Below are positions 47,068 to 60,450 of a stretch of 64,000 bases of DNA, piece by piece. Below the pieces are notes generated by a model, which saw nothing but the letters and a program-made list of their open reading frames with translations, was not told the DNA's origin and did no database searches. Position 1 is the first letter of the stretch; the number at the start of each line of letters is the position of its first letter. Source of the DNA: Stratiolaelaps scimitus. Lineage: Eukaryota; Arthropoda; Arachnida; Mesostigmata; Laelapidae. The position numbers were made by a program, and so were the translations under genes. The DNA is taken from contig JABWDB010000013.1 of assembly GCA_019614645.1 (NCBI GenBank), forward strand, positions 4,392,501 through 4,456,500. The letters run 5' to 3'.

Positions 47068-50000
47068 ATGCAAAATTTTCTTTATCTGGTAAAAGTGAGA
47101 AAAAATGTCTAATGATTTCAAAAATATCACAATGATCACGCGAAATGAACACAACCCTCCAGTCATGGATTGTATTCAGTAGCAAAGCTATGTTGATCTC
47201 GATGCAGATGTGATCAATTAACGATGCGCCAGTGAATTTCTACAATGGCTTTTTAGTTTAGAGGATCTACGAAATAGGTTTTCCAAAACGAAACAGTATC
47301 AAATGTCAAGACCCGGCCGGAACCGTCCGGCCAAACACAAATCACCCGATTTAAAGCCGGACCCTCCCATATTCCCCGGGGATCCCGGGTTAACGTATCA
47401 TTCGGTTGACTCAGTTGATCCCCGTGTCGTCACTAGAGATACGTATATGATATGATCTCGGTACAGCGGAGAAAACAACGGTGGAACAAGGTGTTGCTTC
47501 GGTAGAGGCCTAGCAGTCAGTGTCTGTCTCTCGTTGGGCTCCACTCCACCAGCGTTCGCTAATATCCTTATTGCTCCTCGACCGGCTCAAACTCCAACCA
47601 TTCGCCGTTTCTCCACCCCAAACAGGCTTTTGCGACCTCGCTAAACACGACTGGGAGTTTCGTCTACAAAGTGCCTACTTACGTAGATTGCCTATACGCC
47701 TACTGCAATTGCTGTACCGGCTGGCGCCATTGTCGATTGTTTTATTGTTAATCTCCACCTTGAGGCGGGGCTGCGCAAGCGGCTTTTCGGCTGCGGGTGG
47801 CGATCGGTGAGACCCTATTTCTCTCGTCTGCACATCCCTCTGCTGCTGTGACTCCCGCGAGCGTGCCCTTCGATTGGTAGCGCTCGCTGCTTTCGAGTGC
47901 AGTCGCAGATTGCATCGGTCGGCCTTTCCATCGTTGTTTTCTGACGTGACGAGAATTGTCGACAAATTCATACCTTTGTAACACCTTGTCTATCCGGGGT
48001 GGTTGCTACCAAGCCTACCCTGTGGTACAGCTACGACCGGATCGTTCGCTGACTGAAAACAATGGCTGCAATTGCAAGCACATCTCAAGCGATTTCGCAT
48101 ATTAGGCCTACCCGGAGCAAGGTGTAATTGGAGCCCAATAAAATCATTTGCATGTGCACACCTTAATACTGTGGCATCACGTATTTGGTACACTGTGATA
48201 TCGACTTAGCCTGGGTGAATGTTCCGCTGATTCTTTGTCCAAAAGGCTTCATCATTGTTGCCCTGGAATCTCCAACATCTGAATCACACACAATACATAG
48301 CGTCAACCCTGAGTACTGCATTGTGTACTATGCCTTAGCTTTGACAGAAATATCGACATGATTGATTTCAGTATTGTTTATGTGATGCTCTCGGCCCCGA
48401 TCTCGGTAGAAGCTCGCAACACGTATTTCTTCTTGTTATCATCGTTACGTCTATAAAGGCCACTCCGCAACCAGGGGGCCACCGTGACAGGCGATGGTTG
48501 CTGACACTCGGGCAGGGAGCAACGCATCGTATCGTTTAACCAATGAGATGCTAAGGAATGAATCCACGAAGCTCTGATTTGTTAATGCACCCGAGTTGTT
48601 GCAATAGAATGAAGCATTGTAATAATGTTCGAACGGTGGTTGTCCGTCACCCCCAACCACCAACCGCTACCCATGGCGACAACGTCGACGGGGCACGCTC
48701 GTTGTGTCTATGATCAGCTTCGACAAAAGTAATTAGCACGCGAAATTGTATACTCCGAATGGTTGGGTACCGAAGCCACCCTACCAGAATGATGCTCGTT
48801 ACGACTTCTGTCAAACATTACACGTATGTGAAATATAGATGTGGATATAGATAATTAGCGGTATAAAATGAATGCTATGCGCACCGGTCACTGTGTGGTT
48901 ATGATGTAAAATCATGGATTGTAGCATTGGAAATATTGTAACGATTCTTAGTTTGTGTTGCAGGCCAGTTACAAACGAGCTTCTTATAGGTATTATATAA
49001 TATTATACATATAACTGTCCGCTGCCTACGCTCGACGACTGGTTCACGGGTTTTATCGAATCACTCTTTCGCTGCACGTGCGCATTATGACGCTCATCAA
49101 ATGTCGCACGACGCCTGGCCTTGCCAATTTCAGCCTTACACTCTAGTAACATTCGTTTCGAAGTGACGCAGTCGACAAATCGTGGTTCGCCTTGGCGTCG
49201 CCGGCCCCTCGACGATGCCTGTATTTCGATTGGCGTGGGCGCGCGTCACGGCACACTTGTGCTCTGGCCCGACACTCGAACTGCATCCAGAGTTGCAAAT
49301 GTTTCCTCACGAGAGCTGCATAAGGTCGATGTTATGGGCATTGCATTTTTTTTTTGTTGCTACCCCCGCTGTTTTATTGCCACGATATTCGATGGCGGCC
49401 GCTGCGATTACTGCCGCTGCGTTGAACCTAGCAGAGGAGAGTGGCGCGCGCGGGACGGCGGAGTATACCTACTTGGGTGCGCGGAGAAGGGCACAGACCG
49501 GGGGCCGAGGGGCAAGGCGCTGGTTCAGCGGGTCCCATCGCAGCGAATGGCAGTGCCTGCGTGTGCGGGTATGGCTGTGTAGGCGCGTCCGGTTCGCTGC
49601 CGGGGGATACTGGGGTGGCTGGAGTGAAGCTCACTGTGTTTCTCTTTTATTCACTAGTTCCTTCTCTATCTCTCTCCCTATCTCGCTCTTTGTCGTTCTC
49701 CCGCTTGCTCCATAGAATCGAATCATTTCTGCGCCTCAGTCGGCCTCGTTTCTGTCGTCGTCATCGTCGTCGATGGCGTTGCCAACGCGCCGCCGCCGCC
49801 GCCGACGACATCAGCGGTACTGAGTCGAGCGGGCGCACAACTTCGACAACAGCTGTTACACCCAGCTTACACCCGCGATATCGTTCGTTCCCGGGGAGGA
49901 GTTTTCGCCGGGAAACCGCCGGAAAATCTACTACGGCTGGGCCTCCGAACTCGCCACAGCCATATTCGCCTGTCCCCTACTGGCTGGCACTGATGCCGGC

Positions 50001-51011
50001 GCTCGGTTCCACCGAAGAACACTCGACTATTTCATGCCCTCAGAGAGCGGGCCCACTGCGGGACAACTGGAGCACACGGACGGGACCAGCCAGCAATCAC
50101 AGGGCAGACCAATGACATTAGGAGGCAACTCGTCGTCGTCGTCAATGCTACCGGAGCCTCCAGCCGACGACCACCAGCACCGGTCCCCGTGTAAGTGGCC
50201 AACGCCAAGCGACGCGGTGCGTCCCGTCGAAAAGGTCAAACAGAGTCGAGTGGATGCCGGCTCGAAGAAGTCGTCCGATAGCAGTTGCACGACGAGAAAG
50301 AAGAAGAAATAAAAGCAAATGTGGCGGAACTAACGTCCCCGCTGACGAAACTGCTGTGATTCGGGCAACCCAAGAAAAAGAGCAGCAGCAGGAGAGAACA
50401 AACATAAAGTGTACGCGAAGCGAATAACGGCGTCACCATAGCGTTGCGTTAGCACCGAGGTGCTCCGAGCTCCAACCGTTTTCGAATACAAGATAGACAC
50501 CGGGAGAGATTGATCATGATTCCGGTATTGATGAGTGCATCGACCCGTCGTACGACCATGGTGCGTCACCACGTCAATACACCCTATGAGGCAGTTGTAC
50601 GTGCCGTTGTCAAATCGAACCTGCAGGAAGAGAGTGCGGACATCTAGCACTGCATCTGATTTTGTCGTTGTCACTGTGACATGTCTCTGTTGTTCGCTTG
50701 CTGGTGTGCTAATGAAGAGAAGGGGCGTTAGTGCACAAAATATGCTCGTTGCCAAATCGGTTAACGACTACCGCAGCCTTCTACTGCTCAATGTCAATAT
50801 CTCGAATGTGTTAGTGCTCGACGACTTACAGCTATGTATATACGTATATGTATATATATATATATATAAGCAACGTAATCATGTAATCATTACATGATGA
50901 GTGATAATAATAGCAACATAAAAGTGGTAGACTATCCATGAGGTGAAGATAGATGGATGAAAACATCTTTCGCCCTTACACTTCTTTTCAAAACAAATTA
51001 ACATTTTCCCC

Positions 51012-51042
<31 letters not shown>

Positions 51043-54000
51043 CATATGTAGTCTTATTGTCGATTCACAGAAGCGCGGTGCGGTTGTCCGTCGCTCGCTG
51101 GTTAACCGGCCACCATAGCCATTCACGCGTTCGCTCGATCTGGTCCTTATGTTGACCTGTCCCAACAAGAGATCTGCATATATCTCAAGAGGTGGTAGCA
51201 GCGGCGGCGGCGGCGGCGATGGTGGCCTGCTGCTACCGAAATTCTCACACGTGGCAGAGCCCACATTCGTTAAATGAACGGTGGCGCCGCGGCGCTTTCA
51301 TTCGCCGATGGGTGATTCGAGGAATATTTTCGAAGCACCTTTCAGCCCGTCGAGTCCAGTACAAGGAGTAGTATTAGTTTAGCACGGGTCCCTAATAGCG
51401 GTGAGTGTATCTCTCGTCGTTTACTCCGCATAGTTGCGGAGGCTCATCGAGACTTCGCCGAGACTGGCATACAAGGGCTAGCGGCTTCGTGCCGAAACAC
51501 TTATACACACAATATAGATATATGTATATATATACATAGACACACACAGACACGTACGGTACATTCAAGCACTTACAAATGTTGTTTAATTTCATCGTCA
51601 GCAACATCGCTTAGCTGCTTGCGGCAGAGACGGCCCCGACAACAGCGGCAGCAGCACCAGCACTAACAACAACAGCAACAATAGAAGAAGAATAGGCGAT
51701 TTTAGCTGTACCCCCATCGCGAGCATCCTCTGAGAGCTGCTGTTGCCGCCGCTGCTAATTCGCATTGACGTTTCGATGAAGAGAACGACGAACTACGAGC
51801 AATAAATACGCGTAGAGAGCATAGCTCAGCGGCCTCGAGATTCGTTCGCACACATTGAGCTGCGCGCATTTAAGATGAACAGCCAGTAGCGGTCGCAGCA
51901 GCAGCAGCAGCAATTTCCGCTTGGTAGTCCGAAATAGTGGTAATAGATATATATATATATAGATACATTGAAGGAGCAATAGAATAACATCACCTTGAAT
52001 AAGATATTTATTCGGATGTTCAACGCTTCATTTTTGTTTCGCAGACTTCCTTTCTCTTTCGATGTCTCTCTCTTTCTCTTCGATGGTCCTAGCCGGCCGA
52101 TAGCAGCCAAGTGAAGATGAGATCTCCTCGACTACTGGCCGGCTAATCAGTCTGTTAAAGGAGAGCACCTTCTTCGTCGCGGGCATCAGGAACGACGCCA
52201 ACGAGACGAGAACGATGAGTCGGTCAATCGAATGTAAGAATTGGCAACCATCCCTGTCCCTACATAGCAGGCGAACAGTGGGTGCTACAGTGGACGGCGG
52301 CGGACCTCTTAGGTCAGCGTTTCTATCTTCTTAACTAACCATTAGTGTTCATATGTACCGATATATATATATATATATGTATATAACACTATGCAAGTTG
52401 TCAGTGCTACAGTGGATTAAGAGTAGACACCTTTTCTGCATCCGTCGACTCTGGCAGTGGTCATGGTGATGTTCTATTCTATTCTATAATAATACCACTG
52501 CGCCCATCGCTCGTTGCTGCTCGTTTGAGCTTTGGCTGCCACCGTTTCCCATGGTACCGTTCCCCGTTCTTAGCTCCCGCTGTATTGGCTGGGGGCGGCG
52601 TTCGTTATCGTGTATCATCATCGTATATCGTTTATTTATCCACCGATCGTCCATTTCGCCATAAATTCACCCTGTTCGATGCCCTTCCACAGAGATGTTC
52701 TGACGATCCGATCAATTTGAGGGCAACCGTACCGACTAACGTCCTAGCTGACTACCTATGACAACAACGATTGCCACACACGAGGCGGAGGCCGATACGA
52801 AGGCCAGTTGGGATTGAGATTGTGCAAGCACACATTAAAGCCACTACGTCAAAGCTCGGTCGATTGCCAAGAGTGTGTCAGCTGAAGAGGTCGAACGAAG
52901 AGGCGAGCGGGTTGTAGACCGCCTGAGAAGCGGCTTTCTCAAGAAACCGAGTGGGACCGATGAGAGAATCTCAGCATTGACGGAACATGCGGATACAGTG
53001 TTGTTATCATGTTGTTCGTAAGTTGACCACTATTCTGCCTGTTATCGATAATTTATCGGGGCCGGCCGGTATCAACAACAGCCGATCAGCTATCATAGTC
53101 TGTGTCGATGCCTGATGAGAACCGAACCTCTTGAGACCTATCATGTGAATAACAACCATACCGGGCTAATGAAACATCAGCTCTTATTCAATACGTTACG
53201 AGCCGATGAAACAATAAGCCCTTGAGAGGAAAGGCCGTTGGACAAATCCGTTTAATAGCAGAGATCGAAGCCTGCTACAAGCAGGACCAGGCCACAATGA
53301 AGGGCACTTTCTAAGTTTAGGCTATATTTGCTTCTTAGCATGTTTCAACGTCTGCAGGTTCACAACACTAGGATAGGGCGGCTTCCTTCCAATATGCTGT
53401 AAATAGGCTTTGGTAACATGTCGGCCTGAAAAGGCAATTCCCCTCGGGTGCTTAATCCCTCGTCGAATTTAAGCCGCTCAATGGAAGATTATCCCATGCA
53501 CTACCATCCCGCTTAATAGTATAGTGACAAATCGAGTTAGCAGTTTCCGACCGACTAATTGCGCATGTGTGGAGAGGACCTGAATCCGAAAAAAATACAA
53601 AACCATGATACAGAACAGGTTGTAACAAGAGAATGATCTTGCGGCAATATTAACTAGCATAAAACATGGTGAACATTGGCATGCAAGACTTCCTAAAGGA
53701 CATTTTGTCCAAATGATACAAATCCCTGTTTTCTGTCGACGTACCGTTTCGAGCTCGACTAATGAAAGCGACAGACGATCACGCTATCTTGCCTTTTCTC
53801 GGAAAGCTTTACCGTGTTTTAAACACGGATACATGAAGTGTGACTAAATTAGGCTCCTTTTCTCTACAAGTGTTTCCTCTCGCAGTGTGTCCAACCTATG
53901 AACGAATAACAACTTGGCACTTGTAACGGCTGTAGTTCCTTCGCGGCCATTAGCGGCCGATCCGTTCCGGCACCCTGAAGCTCTCTCTCTCTCTATTTCT

Positions 54001-55388
54001 CGCTCGCGCAATTTTGTTTTCTATGATGGTATATTTGTACATCTATGTTGAATGAGTGGGACAGCGTTAGTGGCTACTCGAGGTCATTCTGGTGGCGTGG
54101 AGCTTTTCTCTTCTTTCTTTTTTTTTGTTGTCCACCTCACAGAGCAACACAGACCACCGATGGTGATCTTATTGGAATAAGGATCAAACGGTAGCGTGCG
54201 AACGAGCGCTATGATGTCCACAACGGTTATCTCTTCGGGGAGAACACCAGTTGTTCCGATCAATCAGCAACAGCAGTTCCCGATTCCTGAACAGCAACAG
54301 TAGTAGCAGAGGTCGTTGGGCACGTATTTCGTAGGACGTCAAAGAGGGTACACCGACTACACATAAGTAGTTGTGGCAAAGTGCAAATATGTTCGTAGGG
54401 GACTGTGTTAAATATAGATAAAACAAAATGGCAATACAGCACAATACAAATGATGGTTTGTCAACGGAACCGCAATTACAGTAACTCAGAAAGAGGTATA
54501 GCTCCCATAGTTTTTCGCCGCCACGCTATCGTAATGAGATCGCCACGACTGCTAGACCGGCTTGAATAGATTGTTGTATAGGAGATTAACTGTGACAAAG
54601 TTTTGCAACTACAAAATTTTGCCATGGAAAATGTTCCTAAGTGATGCTCAAAAATAAGACAGTTCGCATCATGCAGAAGCGAAATGCCTAGAAATGACGA
54701 ACCAATGCAGCCGATATAGCCCTCAGCGTTCTGCCCTTCGTCAACAACTCGTCTCAACCTCGTTGCGACTCATATTATGCCACCGATGATTAACAGAATA
54801 ATTCATTAACACACAACGATGTTCGAAACATTCTGCAGAAGTAAGCCTAGCGTAACACTTTTGGTTAAATGCATGTCACAGCGCGCGAGGACGAACAACA
54901 GTAGAAATAGATATCTAGCAAATGTAGTGACATTAGGACGCTTATAAGTTCTACGTCACCGTACCATACTACCGAGGCAGATAACGTCGAGATTGTGGCT
55001 ATCAAATCTATGAGAATTGCTCATTAATAATACTCGTTGACATACTCATCCATGTCGATAGTTGACATACAAATTGTAAGCGAAACGCTTTGTCTTAGTT
55101 AAAAATTAAAGACAATTGATAAAAGCTATATAAAAATATTCATTGTTCTGTTCAAAGTCTCAGATTCATGTGTCGTGGCGATATAACCTTCACTATAGGG
55201 CTAGGTTTTCAAATATAGTCGTTTTGTAAAGTCGTCGGACCGATGTCTAATATAGATTTAGCTGTTTGTCTCTGCGAACATCCAACTAAAACTTAAAACA
55301 TAAATCATTAAATTACTGGAGGCTTTAAAGTGTGCACCGGGCAATTTTCACTGTTTTCCTTGTTATGACAAACCCGCGAATTGGCTCG

Positions 55389-55391
<3 letters not shown>

Positions 55392-55423
<32 letters not shown>
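55392..55423. repeat. (TA)n microsatellite
   Basis: A pure 32-bp TA tract. Comparable tracts lie at 6787-6809, 21875-21905, 29115-29143, 45213-45240, 51016-51041 and 56947-56979. Confidence 0.95.
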
Positions 55424-55425
<2 letters not shown>

Positions 55426-55645
55426 ATATATTATAAAAAAACGCTTTATTCAAACATACAGTAAGTAGGAATTATTCTCTCTCGTTAATTAATTCAGAAA
55501 TATAAAACCTATTCGGTGCCAGCTTCGTCATCCATGATAGCTAAGTTCCGGCGATGTTGTGTTGTTATTTCGCGGTATCATTTTGACGCAACGCTTTGAC
55601 CTAGGTTTCCTGGCCGACTCTCAGCCAACATTTAACGTCCACGGT

Positions 55646-55743
55646 AATGCTTTTTTAGCATTGCTTCGTAAGACGGGGATCGAGCCTGTGCACCTCCTCC
55701 GATCGCGAGGCGCACACGAATGCACCACGCCATCGGGCTTGAC
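55646..55743 (-). mobile_element. tRNA-headed SINE-like element, copy 1
   Basis: On the minus strand a head with box A-like GATGGCGTGGTGCATTCG and box B-like GGCTCGATCCCC is followed by a hairpin AATGCT-T5-AGCATT (55646-55662, as read on plus). A 9-bp stem GTGCGCCTC/GAGGTGCAC lies between the boxes. It closely resembles the copy at 60344-60450. Outer limits are not clear and no target duplication was found. Confidence 0.6.
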
Positions 55744-56105
55744 GCAACACATTGACCTATATGCGTCTATCATAGCGGGAGACCGATTCAGGGGCAACGT
55801 CATCCACATCGTGTTACAGTATGTGCTTTCCGCGAGAGATTGCCTATATATATATATATATATTTGATTCCAATGACATCTGAATAGTATACTTCTGAAC
55901 TTTAACCACTTTGTGCCTCTCGCTACATTGTGGCCCTTATGCGGGACGCTGGCTCTAAAGGGGGCCGACACAACACGTAAAAATGTCATATGAAGGAGAT
56001 GTATTATACATGTCTGCCTCAATTTCACCTACGTATCAATATATTTTCAGTGAATTCATTGGCTACGCACGAAACAAAGTAGCTAAAAGACAGCGGCGGC
56101 AATCA

Positions 56106-56137
<32 letters not shown>

Positions 56138-59100
56138 AATGATTCGTTGTCCTTCTCTCTGGACCAATCCGTTGGTCTTCTGGCCACTCCCTGCCGTTCG
56201 CACATAACGTATACAATATTATATAATCAAAAATAGATTATTGCTCTACCCTTCCCCTACGGCGTGTGACGATGGCGATAATGGTCACATTTTTCAGCTA
56301 TTACAGCGTTATTCGTCATAGCACGCCTGTGTCAATATTCCACCATCAGGCTCCATTTGATCGTTCGGCGGTTGGCGACGGTGGCCGCCGTCGTCGAAAG
56401 GGCCACCGGATGCGGTAGCACCGCCTGCTCTTCAGATCGAGATCTACCGTTCATACTCATTGAGAATCGCCTGTTGCTCATCGTGTCGTGTGTTACACTA
56501 TACGGTGTCGCTGCAGCTTCTTCCGTTGCCGCTCGGTTCCGATACTCCAGAATCAAAGCCGCAGAATCCCCATAAGCACAGATCTCTCTTCCTCCCACTG
56601 GACTATGCGTTTTGGTGACGCTGGTAGAAACTGTGCGCTGGTACCGGCCGTCGCTATCTTCCTTTCCCCCGGTCCTATTGCTTGACAATGCGTGGCTGCC
56701 AATATGACCAATTTGTGTAGCGGAATCTCCGAGTATAGCTTCATGGTGTCATTCTGATTACAGACAGATATAGATGATACAATTGTTTTGTCTACATCAC
56801 TCAGTCGATTCTATATATATATATATATATATCATTTCTCGTACACACTTTGAAAAATGTAGATTGTCCTCTTACGTTGAAAAGCACATAGGTCAACTCG
56901 TCTCCAAGTTCAATACATACATATACAAACATATATCTACTAAATGTGTATATATATATATATATATATATACATATATACATTTGTAGATATGGGTTTA
57001 TTTAGCTCTTAGGTAGTGTCCGATCCATTGGAGAAAGGCAGATCGAGACAGACAAACATACAGACCGAGACAGAGATACATATTCCGGAGTGGTCCGTTC
57101 CGCGTAATACTTTGCCAGTCTACCCATACTATCACGATTTCTGGGCCGTCCGCCGATCGAGAGAGAGAGAGAGGCCTGATATGTTGAGTATAAAAGACCT
57201 AGTTGTTTACCTCTCGAAGAGACTGACGGCGTTGGCAGCGCGCAGCAGCAGCAGAGTGTAGGCAGTGGCGGATCCCAGCGCGGCTTTGGGCAGAGCCAAG
57301 ATCGATATGCGTACAACGAAATGTTTAACGTGCGAATCTCTCTGTTTCTATCTTTGGCCAAAGATCGATGACGATCTGATGCCAAACGAAATCAAGCGAC
57401 GATATAACAAGAGTGATCGTGTCGATAACGACAACAGTAATGATAATAATAATAATAATAATGATAAGAATAATAACAATAATAGCACTAACACTAACAA
57501 CAGCAACACGAATCTCTTCGTCATTTGGTAGCGGCTCGTTTTCGGGAGAAGCCGATCGACTGACAGCGGCCGTTCGCCCGTTTCGACGCAAATCGATGGA
57601 TCGGTGAATGGGTGTAAGTGAGCTAGACAGTCATGGTCGGCCCATCGGCCTCATGTATTAAGTGACGATGAGACCGTCGAGTGCCGCCGCATGTGGCGGC
57701 TAATAGCAGAACAGCATGGCCACCGTAACAGGCGCACTTTTGTCATTGCTGCGCTGCATTTCGATTGTTGACAATGGTCTACGCGGAGGAGAGACGTCTA
57801 ATCTCTTTCTGTTATATGATTATATTATTAAATAATCGCTGTTGTAATTATCATCACACTCCACCATGTACACCGCACTGCCACTAATGAACACGCGGCT
57901 GCAGCGGCAATAGCTACCGTCCATTTCATTCGATCTCCACCTCTCGGCTGCCGATACATCTGCTGCTGCTGCTGAGACGAACGTTATACATCTTCGCTAC
58001 CTCTGCGATCACTAGCTGAGCAGGCAACCCATGTATGAGCTATTCGTACTGCCATCACCATTACACTAAGAATGACCTCTACGAGTGCGACTAGTTCAAT
58101 TTTACGATACGATGATACTGTATTATTATTATTATTGCTACTGCGCCTACCACGGGTGATCATATAGCTATCGATCGCGGCAGCAACAGCAGCATGCTAC
58201 AATCTTTGCTGGCAATGTAAACCAATCCACGATGGGTGGTGGTGGTAGCGCTGCTGGCGCCGCCGCTGCTTCAGTGCTTCTAATCCTCTGACGCCGTGGT
58301 AACAAGGCAACAACAGGCATTTACGAGTCGGTAAGAGAGAGAGAGAGAGAGAGATCGAGGATGAGTTTAAGCTTTAACGGTCGCGCAGGCCGAGGTGATC
58401 AGTGATGGCAGCGATGACAGCGCAAATGAGGTGTTTAGTGCCACATCGTCGTAGCGCGGCGGGAGGCGGCCGGCGGCGCCCTTAGATTCCACTATCGGTG
58501 TGCAGTAGTCGGACTACTCTGTCGACCACCACCCCTGGTGTAGTGGGTTTATATCCCTGTCTCGATCTCTCCAGCCACTTAGAGCCAGTCGGATACAGAG
58601 GAGTGGAGATACAGGCCAATGTGTGATCCATTTCTCTTCCTTCAGAATGCTCCATGGTCGCTCCCCTGTGGCCGTCGAGGTTCGAGTGGACGAGCGACCA
58701 CTGGATAGATACAATATATATATAGATGGATGGTGGATGGTCACTACTCCGTCTCGCAACATTGTCCAGGTCTAGCCTTCATCCAAACAGGAACCGCTGG
58801 AGTTAATGGCAGTGCCAGCTGTGGAGCTCTGGAGCCCATGAACCAGCACGGTACGCCCTGAACGCAGGTCTTTGGTTACAAACAACAGAAAGCCGTAGCG
58901 GGGAAGAGGAAGGCGATGGCCTAGGTAAGCCAGCAACAGTATATGGAACACGCACGGAGACGAGGACTCTCACACACATGCCCTGATCTTGCGAACGGCA
59001 GCCTCTCGACCAGTAGAAGACAGCGGTGCGACAATGGCACCGTTGTTGTTGTGTTCGTTTGGACAGATCCCCCGAGATGAAATCTTAGATACGAACAGCA

Positions 59101-60343
59101 GGTAATCAAGAAGGGCGAGAGAGCGAGAGAGAGAGAGAACTACTGTTCAGACGGCTAATATATGCCCCTAACGGGGCAACTCCTCATATCCGCGGCGCAA
59201 TAATCTCCGCATTTGTCACCTCGTTTCTTAGCCATACAGTATAGTGTAGTATCGAACGAAAACTATACGCAGACAGTTGTCTGAGAAGGGGACCCGGACT
59301 GAGGGAATAATATTATAGATAGCCATACAATGATGGAGTCGTGCCTGAGCTATTCAGACTGAGGAGAGGCACACAGGAAACAACAAACGGAGTTGCATAA
59401 TTATCCACTTTGCTTCAGTGCTCAGTTGTGTGCTAAGTGCTTGGGAAAATTATGCTCCCCCATAAATGATATCTGATTAGAAAATTTATATCAAGTCTTG
59501 ACCGTGGCACGACAATTAGTATACGCGCGTTCTTGATTAGCAAAGATGACTTTCATTGTAGATGCTTTGACAAAAAAGGCTGCTTTTGGCAGAGTAGAGA
59601 ACGAATTGCCATAAGTAGTAAGCTGAGAACCCCAGGTATTCATAACAGAACGCTGTCGGGCCTACTTATGTGAACGATCGTACACGGCTCGCGACGATAG
59701 CACCTTTACGCCGCTCGTCGCCAGCCTCATCCGGAGTCCCTCAAGGTTGTGTTCCACCTCCCTATGCTGTGTTGCCTATGTTCGTCCTTGGTATTAGCCG
59801 TTGCCTTGCACATTAGGTTGGATATCTGGAACAGGCCGGTGATTTAAAAATTTACTTCAAGATACCTTCTGCCGATTCACACGATAGGTTACAGTGCAGC
59901 AGGCCAACAATAGTATTTATTTCCACTGATTACTGAAAATGGCATGCAACTCCCTCCGTATAGGCGATATGTTCTCGAGCATCTCATTCTGACAACGATC
60001 TCTTACAATGCTTATGATCATCACCATCATTTTTTTAATCACACCGATTGCCCACTCAATCCAACATACAACGAAACATACTCACTATTCTTAACCACTC
60101 GACAACCCGGCCGTACCACTATCTAGATCGCTCGTCGTGATGAGATGGAACTCCACACCATCACTATTATCAGAGGTTTAGGTATACTTACAACTGCCAA
60201 CCGAAATTTCGAAGGAGGCATCAACGTCAAAAAAACTACTTCGATACTTGTAAACACGATTGCCCCATGTATCGTACGCTAAGAAATCCATTTGGACTGA
60301 CTCACAGCCAGGTGCTGATTTCGGCCATTGCCTCATAGACGGA
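55744..60343. other. no supported gene between the two SINE copies
   Basis: Contains TA tracts at about 55847-55865, 56812-56833 and 56947-56979 and an (AAT)n run near 57435. A minus frame at 56332-56688 and a plus poly-Asn frame at 57265-57531 are both unassigned. Confidence 0.45.
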
Positions 60344-60450
60344 GCCTTTTTTAAAGGCAAGCGTGCAACGGTGAGGGATCGAACCCGTGCGCCTCCGCGT
60401 TTCGTCCGATTGTAAGGCGCACGCGAATGCAAGACGCCATCGGGCTCGAC
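60344..60450 (-). mobile_element. tRNA-headed SINE-like element, copy 2
   Basis: On the minus strand the head carries GATGGCGTCTTGCATTCG and a good box B, GGTTCGATCCC. An 8-bp stem GTGCGCCT/AGGCGCAC lies between the boxes, and the 3' hairpin is GCCTTT-TTT-AAAGGC (60344-60358, as read on plus). The match to copy 1 extends over the head and hairpin only. It is not a functional tRNA: arm lengths are wrong. Confidence 0.6.

Larger units (their letters stand above)
40589..55645. other. long stretch without a supported gene
   Basis: GC-rich at 40.6-43.5 and 49.1-50.4 kb, otherwise AT-rich with many TA tracts. Unrecognised frames include 42842-43297 (minus) and 49441-50115 (plus). A second plus frame over about 49824-50312 ends in a Lys run, and 50330-50755 (minus) starts near a good acceptor. 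All are within chance expectation for their length. Confidence 0.45.

Noticed and set aside
50330..50755. Minus frame after a good CTCTTCCTGCAG acceptor reading VRFDNGTYNCLIGC, like an immunoglobulin F-strand
   Set aside because: No partner cysteine or tryptophan, no clear donor, no neighbouring immunoglobulin exon.
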